NCBI GenBank assembly: GCA_963772265.1
Contig: CAVYWS010000003.1
Location: forward strand, 186,001 to 250,000
Reading direction: 5' to 3'
Origin: Mayfieldus sp963772265
Lineage (GTDB): Bacteria > Actinomycetota > Thermoleophilia > Solirubrobacterales > 70-9
DNA: 64,000 bases
Part shown: positions 54,057 through 61,201 of the stretch, one piece after another
Position numbering within the stretch: the stretch's first letter is position 1
Layout of the letters: each line of letters starts with the position of its first letter
Translations under genes and position numbers: made by a program
Notes under the pieces: generated by a model
What the model was told of the DNA's origin: nothing
The model's database searches: none
The model's input: the letters and a program-made list of their open reading frames with translations, nothing else

Positions 54057-54071
54057 GCGGGCTACGCCCGC
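54057..54071. repeat. short hairpin in the rplO-rpmD gap
   Basis: GCGGGC-TAC-GCCCGC, 6-bp stem, in the 63-base gap between rpmD and rplO. No T tract. It could be a REP-like remnant; the gap holds nothing else recognisable. Confidence 0.4.
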
Positions 54072-54088
54072 TCTGCTCGACGCCGACA

Positions 54089-54271
54089 TCACTTGCCCTC
54101 CTCGACGTCGACGAGGTGCTCGATGACGCGAAGCTGGCCGCGCAGCTGGGGGCTGTCGGCGCGCTCGACCGTGGCGCCGGGCCGGCCCAATCCCAGGGCG
54201 AACAGGGTCGCGCGCTGGTTCGGCTTGGTGCCGTTGGAGGAGCGGGTCTGCTTGATCTTGACGTTGCTCAT
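54089..54271 (-). CDS. rpmD: 50S ribosomal protein uL30
   Basis: 60 residues: KIKQTRSSNGTKPNQRATLF, ALGLGRPGATVERADSPQLR, the normal short bacterial uL30. The start overlaps the rpsE stop (ATGA). Confidence 0.95.
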   Translation of the reverse strand: MSNVKIKQTRSSNGTKPNQRATLFALGLGRPGATVERADSPQLRGQLRVIEHLVDVEEGK

Positions 54272-54942
54272 GTGCCCTCACCGCCCCCGGCGGGGCCCTG
54301 GTCGCCGGCCGGCTGCTCGGGAGCGGGCTCGGGCGCCGGTTCGACCGACTCGGTCGCGACCGCGACCGGCTCGGCCGGCTCGCCGTTTGCCTGCGCCGGG
54401 GCATCGCCCTTGAGGTCGAGGCCGAGCACCTGCTTGACGCTGAGGCCGCGCAGCTCTGCAACCTGCTCGGGACGGCGCAGGCGCATCAGGCCGTCCATCG
54501 TCGCCTTGACCAGGTTGATCGGGTTCTGGGTGCCGACGCTCTTGGTCAGCACGTCGCGCACGCCGCCCAGCTCGAGCACGGCCCGCACGCCGCCGCCGGC
54601 GATCACGCCGGTACCGGGGCTGGCCGGGCGCAGGACGACGTGTCCGGCCCCGTAGCGGCCGACGATCTTGTGGGTGATCGTGTTGCCGTACTTGGGAATC
54701 CGCATCAGGCTCTTGCGCGCGTCCTCGACCGCCTTCTGGATCGCCAGCGGCACCTCGCGCGCCTTTCCGTAGCCGATCCCGACCACCGATTCCTCGTCTC
54801 CCACCGCGACCAGGGCGGTGAACGAGAAGCGCCGGCCGCCCTTGACGACCTTGGCGACGCGGTTGATCTCGATCACGCGCTCCTGCAGGTCCAGGCCCCG
54901 CGGGCTCACGGTCTCGATCTCTGTGGTATTCGAACCTTTCAT
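54268..54942 (-). CDS. rpsE: 30S ribosomal protein uS5 with acidic Ala/Pro-rich tail
   Basis: 224 residues from ATG 54942 (MKGSNTTEIETV). Core motifs: QERVIEINRVAKVVKGGRRF, VGIGYGKAREVPLAIQKAVE, RPASPGTGVIAGGGVRAVLE. The last 45 or so residues form an extra Ala/Pro/Glu-rich tail (ESVEPAPEPAPEQPAGDQG) beyond the usual length. It sits at the mRNA entry site and affects decoding accuracy. Confidence 0.96.
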   Translation of the reverse strand: MKGSNTTEIETVSPRGLDLQERVIEINRVAKVVKGGRRFSFTALVAVGDEESVVGIGYGKAREVPLAIQKAVEDARKSLMRIPKYGNTITHKIVGRYGAGHVVLRPASPGTGVIAGGGVRAVLELGGVRDVLTKSVGTQNPINLVKATMDGLMRLRRPEQVAELRGLSVKQVLGLDLKGDAPAQANGEPAEPVAVATESVEPAPEPAPEQPAGDQGPAGGGEGT

Positions 54943-54993
54943 CGCGAGCGGCTCACCGTAGCGAACCTGTGGTCCGCCCAACGAATCCCGGCA

Positions 54994-55106
54994 CCGATTC
55001 GGGGGCTGCAAACCGTCGCAAGCCTTTGTCCTTCGTCGGCCGAATAGTCACCACTATTCGTCCTCCCCCTGTCCGCTGCTTGCTCGGTTTTCGCTCGCCG
55101 TATCGG
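54994..55106 (-). repeat. structured intergenic element, copy 3
   Basis: Lies in the 187-base gap between rpsE and rplR. Read on the minus strand: outer stem CCGATACGG/CCGAATCGG (8 of 9 pairs), conserved GCGAAAACCGAG, stem GCAAGC/GCTTGC, and conserved GCGACGGTTTGCAG. An inner perfect hairpin CGAATAGT-GGTG-ACTATTCG lies at 55041-55060. It is in the opposite orientation to copies 1 and 2. Outer and second stems differ in sequence from the other copies but remain paired. Confidence 0.65.
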
Positions 55107-55129
55107 CACCGGTCTCATCGGACGAACCA

Positions 55130-55483
55130 CTAGAACTCCAGCCCCGCCTCGCGGGCACCCTCGGCGAGGGCTTTGACGCGGCCGTGGTAGCGGTATCCGC
55201 CGCGGTCGAAGACGCAGCTGCGGACGCCCGCCTCGCCGGCCCGCTCGGCGATTGCCTTGCCGGCTGCCTTGGCCTGCTCCATGCGGTCGAGCTTGCGCAG
55301 ATCGGACTCGGTCCAGTTGACCGCCGCCAGCGTGCGGCCGGCGTCGTCGTCGACGAGCTGGGCGAAGACGCCGCGGTTGGAGCGGTAGACCGAGAGCCGG
55401 GGCCGCTCGGCGGTGCCGCGGACCTTGGCGCGGACGCGGCGGCGGCGGCGCAGGCGCTTCTGCTGCTTGGTGAGCACGGTCAA
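55130..55483 (-). CDS. rplR: 50S ribosomal protein uL18
   Basis: 117 residues: KRLRRRRRVRAKVRGTAERP, LSVYRSNRGVFAQLVDDDAG, DRGGYRYHGRVKALAEGARE. Binds 5S rRNA. The start is TTG 55483 or GTG 55477; no ATG is available in frame. Flanked by structured elements on both sides. Confidence 0.95.
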   Translation of the reverse strand: MTVLTKQQKRLRRRRRVRAKVRGTAERPRLSVYRSNRGVFAQLVDDDAGRTLAAVNWTESDLRKLDRMEQAKAAGKAIAERAGEAGVRSCVFDRGGYRYHGRVKALAEGAREAGLEF

Positions 55484-55505
55484 TGGCCCCTGCTCGCGCA
55501 GTGTG

Positions 55506-55595
55506 CGTCAGCTGAGCGAAAACCGAGTTGGTCGAGGGCGCAGGGAGGTGGCGTGTGTGGGGGAGGGACCAGCGAAGGTTTGCAGCCGGCTGACG
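55506..55595 (+). repeat. structured intergenic element, copy 2
   Basis: Fills the 137-base gap between rplR and rplF. Plus strand: outer stem CGTCAGC/GCTGACG (55506-55512, 55589-55595), extended by GTGTG/TGCGC with wobble pairs; conserved GCGAAAACCGAG; stem GTTGGTC/GACCAGC (55527-55533, 55567-55573); conserved GCGAAGGTTTGCAG. The same architecture as copies 1 and 3, with different but complementary stems. The central loop is purine-rich (GGGAGG). Confidence 0.65.
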
Positions 55596-55620
55596 TGCGC
55601 TGTGGGAGTAGGAGTGGCCA

Positions 55621-56154
55621 TTAGGCCCGCTTGCCGACCTTCCTCGCGACCTGCTCGCCGGCGTAGCGCACGCCCTTGCCCTTGTAGGGCTCGGGGGGAC
55701 GGCGCTTGCGGATGTCGGCCGCGATCTGCCCGACCTGCTGCTTGTCGATCCCGCGCACGATGATCTCGGTCGGCTGCGGCACCTCGAACTCGATCCCCTC
55801 CGGCGCCTCGACCGAGACCGGATGCGAGAACCCGAGCGAGAGCTCCAGCGCATTGCCGCGGAGCTGGGCACGGTAGCCGACTCCCTGGATCTCGAGCCGT
55901 TTCTCGTAGCCCTCGGTGACGCCCTGGACCATGTTGGCGATCAGGCTGCGGGTGAGCCCGTGCAGGGCGCGGTGCTCGCCACGGTCGGTGGGGCGCTCGA
56001 CGACGAGGCTGCCGTCGGCCTCCGCGACCTTCATCTCCGAGGAAACCGACTGCTCGAGCTCCCCCTTCGGGCCCTTGACGGTCACGTGGCCAGGCTTGAC
56101 GTCGACGCTGACGCCGTCGGGCACCGCGATTGGCTGTCTACCGATCCGGCTCAT
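55621..56154 (-). CDS. rplF: 50S ribosomal protein uL6
   Basis: 177 residues. SRIGRQPIAVPDGVSVDVKP, VKGPKGELEQSV and the C-terminal VRKRRPPEPYKGKG-type segment (RKRRPPEPYKGKGVRYAGE). Two related RNA-binding folds near the factor-binding centre. Normal length. Confidence 0.97.
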   Translation of the reverse strand: MSRIGRQPIAVPDGVSVDVKPGHVTVKGPKGELEQSVSSEMKVAEADGSLVVERPTDRGEHRALHGLTRSLIANMVQGVTEGYEKRLEIQGVGYRAQLRGNALELSLGFSHPVSVEAPEGIEFEVPQPTEIIVRGIDKQQVGQIAADIRKRRPPEPYKGKGVRYAGEQVARKVGKRA

Positions 56155-56171
56155 TGCTCACACCCCCACGA

Positions 56172-56567
56172 TCACCAGACGTAGGCGACGACCTCGCCGC
56201 CGACGCCCTTCGCGCTTGCCTCGTGGCCGGTCATCACACCGCGCGAGGTCGAGACGATCGCTGTGCCGGTGCCGCCGTGCACGCGCGGGACCTGGTTGCG
56301 GTCCACGTAGCGGCGCCGGCCGGGGCGCGAGACTCGCTCCAGCCCGGTTATCACCGGGCGGCGCGCATCGGTGTACTTGAGGCGGATCCGGATCTGGTCG
56401 CCGACCCGCGCCGGCTCGGATTCGAAGTCGGTGATGTAGCCCTGCTCCTTGAGGATCCGCGACATCTCGAACTTCAGGCGCGAGGCCGGGATCTCGACCT
56501 CGTCCTGGCCCGCCTGCACCGCGTTGCGGATCCTGGTCAGGTAATCGGCTATCGGATCGGTCAGCAT
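56172..56567 (-). CDS. rpsH: 30S ribosomal protein uS8
   Basis: 131 residues from ATG 56567. DPIADYLTRIRNAVQAGQDE, RILKEQGYITDFE and STSRGVMTGHEASAKGVGGE. Central 16S rRNA assembly protein and, in other bacteria, a regulator of the spc operon. Two bases separate it from rpsN. Confidence 0.97.
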   Translation of the reverse strand: MLTDPIADYLTRIRNAVQAGQDEVEIPASRLKFEMSRILKEQGYITDFESEPARVGDQIRIRLKYTDARRPVITGLERVSRPGRRRYVDRNQVPRVHGGTGTAIVSTSRGVMTGHEASAKGVGGEVVAYVW

Positions 56568-56569
56568 GC

Positions 56570-56755
56570 CTACCAGCTCGACTTGGTCATTCCGGGCACG
56601 TAGCCCTCGTGGGCAGCCTCGCGCAGGCAGATCCGGCAGAGGCCGAACTTGCGGTAGTAGGCGCGCGGCCGCCCGCAGCGGCGGCAGCGGTTGTAGCCCC
56701 GGCTCTTGTACTTGGGCTTTCGTTGCTGTCTGACTTTCTGGGACGTCTTGGCCAT
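56570..56755 (-). CDS. rpsN: 30S ribosomal protein uS14, zinc form
   Basis: 61 residues with Cys24, Cys27, Cys40, Cys43 (NRCRRCGRPRAYYRKFGLCR followed by ICL). The short zinc-binding type Z form of uS14. Confidence 0.97.
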   Translation of the reverse strand: MAKTSQKVRQQRKPKYKSRGYNRCRRCGRPRAYYRKFGLCRICLREAAHEGYVPGMTKSSW

Positions 56756-56764
56756 ATCCGGCGG

Positions 56765-57574
56765 TTATTCCTCTTCCTTTTGCTCTGAGTCCGGGCTCTC
56801 GCCCTCCGTGGGGGCGGCGCCTTCCTCGCCCTCTTCGCCCTCCTCGCCTTCCTCCTCGCGAACCCGCTTCGCGTAGGCCTCGGGGTTCTCTTCCTTGAGC
56901 TGCTCGAGCGCGGCCTGCTCGGCCTCGGCGCGCTGGCGTGCCTCCTCGCGGCGGCGCTCCTCCTCGGCTTCGGCCTCGAGGTCGGCGGCGCCGGGGCGGC
57001 CGTGCTCGGAGAATGGCATCCCGAGCGCCAGCAGCAGCTCGAACGCCTCCTCGTCGGTGGCCGCGGTGGTCGTGATCGTGACGTCGAGGCCCCGCACCTC
57101 GTCGATCGAGTCGTAGTCGATCTCGGGAAAGATCAGCTGCTCGCGGATCCCCATCGAGTAGTTGCCGCGACCGTCGAAGGAGCGCGGGTTGAGCCCGCGG
57201 AAGTCGCGGATGCGGGGAATCGCGATCGACATCAACCGGTCGAGGAACTCCCACATGCGGGCGCGGCGCAGGGTCACCGAGACCCCGACCGGCATCCCCT
57301 CGCGGATCTTGAACGAGGCGATCGACCTGCGGGCACGGCGAACGTTCGGCTGTTGACCCGCAATGGTCGCCAGCTGCTCGCTGGCCGCCTCGAGGATCTT
57401 GTCGTCCTGCTTCGCCTCGCCGACGCCCATGTTGAGGCTGATCTTGTCGAGGCGCGGAGCCTCCATCGGGCTCGAATAGCCGAACTTGGAGATCAGCGCC
57501 GGCGCAATTTCCTGCTTGTAGCGCTCGCGAAGCCGCGGCGGCGGCGTGGCCTGGGCTGTGGTCGCAGCTTCCAT
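56765..57574 (-). CDS. rplE: 50S ribosomal protein uL5 with long acidic tail
   Basis: 269 residues; usual uL5 is about 180-190. The core (residues 1-190) has RLRERYKQEIAPALISKFGY, NMGVGEAKQDDKILEAA, FRGLNPRSFDGRGNYSMGIR and DVTITTTAATDEEAFELL. Residues 191-269 are an added Glu/Ala-rich, probably coiled-coil then disordered tail (EAEEERRREEARQRAEAEQA, GEEGEEGEEGAAPTEG). Binds 5S rRNA and P-site tRNA. The start overlaps the rplX stop (TGATG). Confidence 0.95.
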   Translation of the reverse strand: MEAATTAQATPPPRLRERYKQEIAPALISKFGYSSPMEAPRLDKISLNMGVGEAKQDDKILEAASEQLATIAGQQPNVRRARRSIASFKIREGMPVGVSVTLRRARMWEFLDRLMSIAIPRIRDFRGLNPRSFDGRGNYSMGIREQLIFPEIDYDSIDEVRGLDVTITTTAATDEEAFELLLALGMPFSEHGRPGAADLEAEAEEERRREEARQRAEAEQAALEQLKEENPEAYAKRVREEEGEEGEEGEEGAAPTEGESPDSEQKEEE

Positions 57575-57912
57575 CAGTCCAGCGCCTCGTTGGTGCGCTT
57601 CGAGTAGCGCTCCCGCTTGTCTCCGTCGCGCCGGATCCCGACCCGGGTCGGCTTGTTGTCCTTGGGGTCGAGCAGCATCACGTTGGAGGCGTGGATCGGG
57701 CCCTCCTTCTCGATGATCCCGCCGACCTCTCCGCCCCGGCTGGCCTCCTTGACCGAGCGCGGGCGCTCGTGGCGCTTGACGATGTTCAGCCCCTCGATAT
57801 AGACCAGTTGGCGCTTGGGCTCGGTGCGGAGCACCCGCCCCGTCTTGCCGCGGTCCTTGCCCCCCATCACCTTCACCTGGTCGTCCTTGCGGATCTTCAT
57901 CGACTTGGCCAT
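57574..57912 (-). CDS. rplX: 50S ribosomal protein uL24
   Basis: 112 residues. KOW motif in IRKDDQVKVMGGKDRGKTGR, then IEGLNIVKRHERP and EGPIHASNVMLLDPKDNKPT. Early assembly protein near the exit tunnel. Confidence 0.96.
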   Translation of the reverse strand: MAKSMKIRKDDQVKVMGGKDRGKTGRVLRTEPKRQLVYIEGLNIVKRHERPRSVKEASRGGEVGGIIEKEGPIHASNVMLLDPKDNKPTRVGIRRDGDKRERYSKRTNEALD

Positions 57913-57914
57913 CG

Positions 57915-58283
57915 CTACAGGACCTCCGGAGCGAGGGAGACGATGCGCATGAAGTTGCGTTCGCGAAGCTCGCGCGCAACCGGACCGAAGATGCGCGTCC
58001 CACGGGGGTTGTTCTGAGGGTCGATCAGGACGGCGGCGTTCTCGTCGAAGGAGATATAGGTGCCGTCGGGACGACCGAACTGCTTGCGAGTCCTAACCAC
58101 CACGGCCTGCACGACCTCCCCCTTGCGTACCCCACTCTGCGGGCTGGCCTGCTTGACGGTGGCGGTGATCACGTCGCCGACTCCGGCGTAGCGTCGGTGC
58201 GAGCCGCCCTTCACACGGATGCAGAGAAGCTCCCGCGCGCCGGAGTTGTCGGCCACCTTGACCCGGGTCTCCTGCTGGATCAC
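57915..58283 (-). CDS. rplN: 50S ribosomal protein uL14
   Basis: 122 residues. MIQQETRVKVADNSGARELL, GDVITATVKQASP, GTRIFGPVARELRERNFMRI. Lies at the subunit interface. Canonical length and order. Confidence 0.97.
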   Translation of the reverse strand: MIQQETRVKVADNSGARELLCIRVKGGSHRRYAGVGDVITATVKQASPQSGVRKGEVVQAVVVRTRKQFGRPDGTYISFDENAAVLIDPQNNPRGTRIFGPVARELRERNFMRIVSLAPEVL

Positions 58284-58289
58284 GTCGCC

Positions 58290-59024
58290 TCACCGTGCCT
58301 TTTCCACGACCTCTAGAAGACGCCAGCGCTTGGTCCGTGAGAGCGGCCGCGTCTCGATCACCTTGACGACGTCGCCCTGGCCGGCCTCGTTCTGCTCGTC
58401 GTGTGCGTGCAGGGTGCGCGAGCGGCGCACGATCTTCTCGTAGGCGGGGTGGCGGCGGGCGATGTCGATCCTCACCGTGATCGTCTTGTCGGCCTTGTCG
58501 GAGACGACGATGCCCTGGCGGACCTTGGACGGGTTCGGGTTCGGCTCGGCGCGCGGCGTCCCGCCTGCGGGCTCGCCCTTCTTCGCCCTGCGCGAGAGGC
58601 GGTGGCGGCGGCGCTCCACCGATCTGGCCTGACGGCGCTCGCGGCGCTCGCTCTGGCGCTCCTCGGGGCTGCGCTGCGGGCGGGCCTCGGCAGGCCGGCG
58701 CGAGCGCTCGAGCCGGCTGCGGGTCTTCCAGTCGGTCTCGTCGTCGTCGGCCGGCGCGGTATCGGCGGCGGAGGCCGCCTCATCTGCTGCGTCCTCGGTC
58801 GACTCCTCGGCGGGGGCCTCCTCGGCCGCCGGCTCCTCCGCCTCCTCGGCCGCCGGCTCCTCCGCCTCCTCGGCCGCCGGCTCCTCGGCCTGCTGTTCGG
58901 CAGGGGCTTCTTCGGCCTCCTCCGCGGGGGCCTCTTCGGCTTCGGCCTCGGGTGCCTGCTCCTCGGCCTGCGCTTCGGGCTCTGCGGTCTGCTCTGTGTC
59001 CTCTGTCTTTTCTTCGTCTGCCAT
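58290..59024 (-). CDS. rpsQ: 30S ribosomal protein uS17 with about 165-residue N-terminal extension
   Basis: 244 residues, whereas uS17 is normally about 85. Residues 1-98 are extremely acidic and repetitive (EEPAAEEAEEPAAEEA). Residues 99-150 are strongly basic (RRERRQARSVERRRHRLSRR). The uS17 core starts at about 168 (VRQGIVVSDKADKTITVRID) and ends SRTKRWRLLEVVEKAR. Start ATG 59024 overlaps the rpmC stop (TGATG), so the extension is in the expected reading frame and position. A shorter start inside the frame cannot be excluded, but no strong internal ribosome-binding site was seen. Confidence 0.9.
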   Translation of the reverse strand: MADEEKTEDTEQTAEPEAQAEEQAPEAEAEEAPAEEAEEAPAEQQAEEPAAEEAEEPAAEEAEEPAAEEAPAEESTEDAADEAASAADTAPADDDETDWKTRSRLERSRRPAEARPQRSPEERQSERRERRQARSVERRRHRLSRRAKKGEPAGGTPRAEPNPNPSKVRQGIVVSDKADKTITVRIDIARRHPAYEKIVRRSRTLHAHDEQNEAGQGDVVKVIETRPLSRTKRWRLLEVVEKAR

Positions 59025-59239
59025 CAGCTTCGTCTCAACTCGGTTTTGAGGTCGATGCCGCGCTCGCGTGCGACCGTCATCAGCCGCGCCACGTCGCGTC
59101 GCGCGGCGCCGATCCGGGCTGTGTTCTCCAGCTCTCCGGTCGCGTGGCGAAAGCGCAGGTTGAAAGCCTCCTCGCGGGCGTCGCGCAGCTGCGCGACCAG
59201 TTCCGCATCCTTGAGGTTGTGGGCGTCGGAGCCCTTCAT
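59024..59239 (-). CDS. rpmC: 50S ribosomal protein uL29
   Basis: 71 residues: LKDAELVAQLRDAREEAFNL, RFRHATGELENTARIGAARR, a typical two-helix uL29. Overlaps rplP (ATGA) and rpsQ (TGATG). Confidence 0.96.
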   Translation of the reverse strand: MKGSDAHNLKDAELVAQLRDAREEAFNLRFRHATGELENTARIGAARRDVARLMTVARERGIDLKTELRRS

Positions 59240-59658
59240 CCCTCGGGGCCCCCTTCACGGCTCACGACCTTGGTCTTGATCGGCAGCTTCTGCCCGGCGA
59301 GACGCATCGCGTCCTTGGCAAGGTCCTCGGGGACCCCGGCGAGCTCGAACATCACCCGGCCCGGCTTGACCACCGCGACCCAGCCCTCGGGGTTGCCCTT
59401 GCCGGAACCCATCCGGGTCTCGGCCGGCTTCTTGGTCACCGGCTTGTCCGGGAAGACGTTGATCCAGACCTTGCCGCCGCGCTTGATCTTTCGGGTCATC
59501 GCGATCCGCGCCGCCTCGATCTGGCGGTTGGTGATCCAACCCCGCTCGATCGCCTTCAGCCCGTACTCGCCGAAGGCCACGGTCGTGCCGCCTTTCGAGT
59601 TGCCGCGCATCCGGCCGCGCATCTGCTTGCGGTACTTGACCCGCTTCGGCATCAACAT
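59236..59658 (-). CDS. rplP: 50S ribosomal protein uL16
   Basis: 140 residues. MLMPKRVKYRKQMRGRMRGN, FGEYGLKAIERGWITNRQIE, RMGSGKGNPEGWVAVVKPGR. Contacts the A-site tRNA region of 23S rRNA. Normal length. Confidence 0.97.
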   Translation of the reverse strand: MLMPKRVKYRKQMRGRMRGNSKGGTTVAFGEYGLKAIERGWITNRQIEAARIAMTRKIKRGGKVWINVFPDKPVTKKPAETRMGSGKGNPEGWVAVVKPGRVMFELAGVPEDLAKDAMRLAGQKLPIKTKVVSREGGPEG

Positions 59659-60374
59659 CAGCGGTTACCTCCGCCGCGGCGGCCACCCGGGCCGCCGTCG
59701 CCACGCGACGAGTCGCCTTCGTCGCCACCGCCGCCCTCGCTGCGGAAGCCCTCGGGCATCACCTCGCCCTTGTTGATCCAGCACTTGACGCCGATCCTGC
59801 CCGTCGTCGTGCGGGCCTCGAAGAAGCCGTAGTCGATGTCGGCCCGCAGCGTGTGCAGCGGCACCCGGCCATCCGAGTAGCCCTCCGTGCGCGCCATCTC
59901 GGCGCCGCCGAGCCGGCCCGAGACCTGGACCTTGACGCCCTTGGCGCCGGAGCGCATCGCCGAGGTCAGGGCGCGCTTCATCGCGCGCCGGAATGCGACC
60001 CGGTTCTGAAGCTGCTCGGCGATCGACTGGGCGACCAGCTTGGCGTCGAGCTCGGGGCGCTTAACCTCGCGGATGTTGACCTTGACCGGCTGGCCGGTGA
60101 GCTTGTGCAGGTCGCGGCGCAGGGCGTCGACCTCGCTGCCCGACTTGCCGATCACGATTCCCGGCCGGGCGGTGTGGATGTCGACCGTGACCTCGCCGCG
60201 GCGCTCGATCGTGATGTCGGAGAGCCCGGCGTGGGCAAGCTTTCCCTCGATGTGATCGCGGATTGCGATGTCCTCGAGCAGCTTGTCGGCGAACCCGCGA
60301 TCGTCGAACCAGGTCGCCTTCCAGTCGTGGATGTAGCCGACCCGAAAGCCCTCGGGGTGGATCTTCTGGCCCAT
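59658..60374 (-). CDS. rpsC: 30S ribosomal protein uS3
   Basis: 238 residues. GQKIHPEGFRVGYIHDWKAT, KH-domain motif ARPGIVIGKSGSEVDALRRD, and the C domain GRLGGAEMARTEGYSDGRVP and GVKCWINKGEVMPEG. The tail is Gly/Arg-rich (GGPGGRRGGGNR). Part of the mRNA entry helicase. Confidence 0.97.
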   Translation of the reverse strand: MGQKIHPEGFRVGYIHDWKATWFDDRGFADKLLEDIAIRDHIEGKLAHAGLSDITIERRGEVTVDIHTARPGIVIGKSGSEVDALRRDLHKLTGQPVKVNIREVKRPELDAKLVAQSIAEQLQNRVAFRRAMKRALTSAMRSGAKGVKVQVSGRLGGAEMARTEGYSDGRVPLHTLRADIDYGFFEARTTTGRIGVKCWINKGEVMPEGFRSEGGGGDEGDSSRGDGGPGGRRGGGNR

Positions 60375-60923
60375 CTAGAGGTCCTCCTCCGGAGTCAGCG
60401 CCACCGAGATGTGGCTGGTCCGCTTGTTGATCCGGGTCGCCCGGCCCAGCGCCCGCGGGCGCCAGCGGCGCAGCGTCGGCCCCTCGTCGACGGTGATCTC
60501 GAGGATCTTCATGTCGTCGGCGACCAGCTCGTGGTTGTTCTCGGCGTTGGCGGCGGCTGAGTCGAGCAGCTTCGAGATGTCGCGCGCCGCGGAGCGGGGC
60601 GAGAACTGCAGCAGCGCCTTGGCCCGGTCGATCTGAAGCCCGCGCACCTGATCGGCGACCAGCCGCGCCTTGCGCGGCGCGGTGCGAACGTAGCGGGCGC
60701 TTGCCCGAACGATCGGCGGTGGCGGAGCGGCCTTCTCGGCGGCCGGCTTGGGCTTCGGCTTGGCCTTCGGCTTCGCGGCGGGCTTCTTCGCCGGCGCCTT
60801 CTCGGACTTGGCCTTGCTCGCGGCGGGCTTGCGGGTGGCGCCCTTCTTGCGGGCGGGCTTGGGCGACCCCTTGGCCTCTTCCTCGGTCGCTCCGGACTTG
60901 GCTGTCTTGTCGTCCTCGGGCAT
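60375..60923 (-). CDS. rplV: 50S ribosomal protein uL22 with Lys/Ala/Pro-rich N-terminal extension
   Basis: 182 residues; standard uL22 is about 110-120. Residues 1-70 are a basic Lys/Ala/Pro-rich extension (KKPAAKPKAKPKPKPAAEKA). The core starts at about 71 (IVRASARYVRTAPRKARLVA) and contains SAAANAENNHELVADDMKI and RPRALGRATRINKRTSHI. It lines the exit tunnel. The start overlaps the rpsS stop (TGATG), supporting the extension. Confidence 0.93.
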   Translation of the reverse strand: MPEDDKTAKSGATEEEAKGSPKPARKKGATRKPAASKAKSEKAPAKKPAAKPKAKPKPKPAAEKAAPPPPIVRASARYVRTAPRKARLVADQVRGLQIDRAKALLQFSPRSAARDISKLLDSAAANAENNHELVADDMKILEITVDEGPTLRRWRPRALGRATRINKRTSHISVALTPEEDL

Positions 60924-61201
60924 CAGTCTTCTCGCTTGGAGTCGGCTCCGGAATGGGCACGGAAGGTCCTCGTCGGTGCGAACTCGCCCAGCTTGTGCCC
61001 GACCATCGACTCGGAGATGAACACGGGGACGTGCTTGCGGCCGTCGTGGACGGCGATCGTGTGCCCGACCATGTCGGGGAAGATCGTCGAGGTCCGCGAC
61101 CAGGTCTTGACCATCTGCTTGTTGCCGGAGTCGTTCATCTGCTGGATCCGCCCCAGCAGTCGCTCCTCGGCCCAGGGGCCCTTCTTGGTCGAGCGTCCCA
61201 T
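60923..61201 (-). CDS. rpsS: 30S ribosomal protein uS19
   Basis: 92 residues from ATG 61201: MGRSTKKGPWAEERLLGRIQ, TWSRTSTIFPDMVGHTIAVH, VGHKLGEFAPTRTFRAHSG. Normal length; overlaps the rplB stop by one base. Confidence 0.97.
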   Translation of the reverse strand: MGRSTKKGPWAEERLLGRIQQMNDSGNKQMVKTWSRTSTIFPDMVGHTIAVHDGRKHVPVFISESMVGHKLGEFAPTRTFRAHSGADSKRED

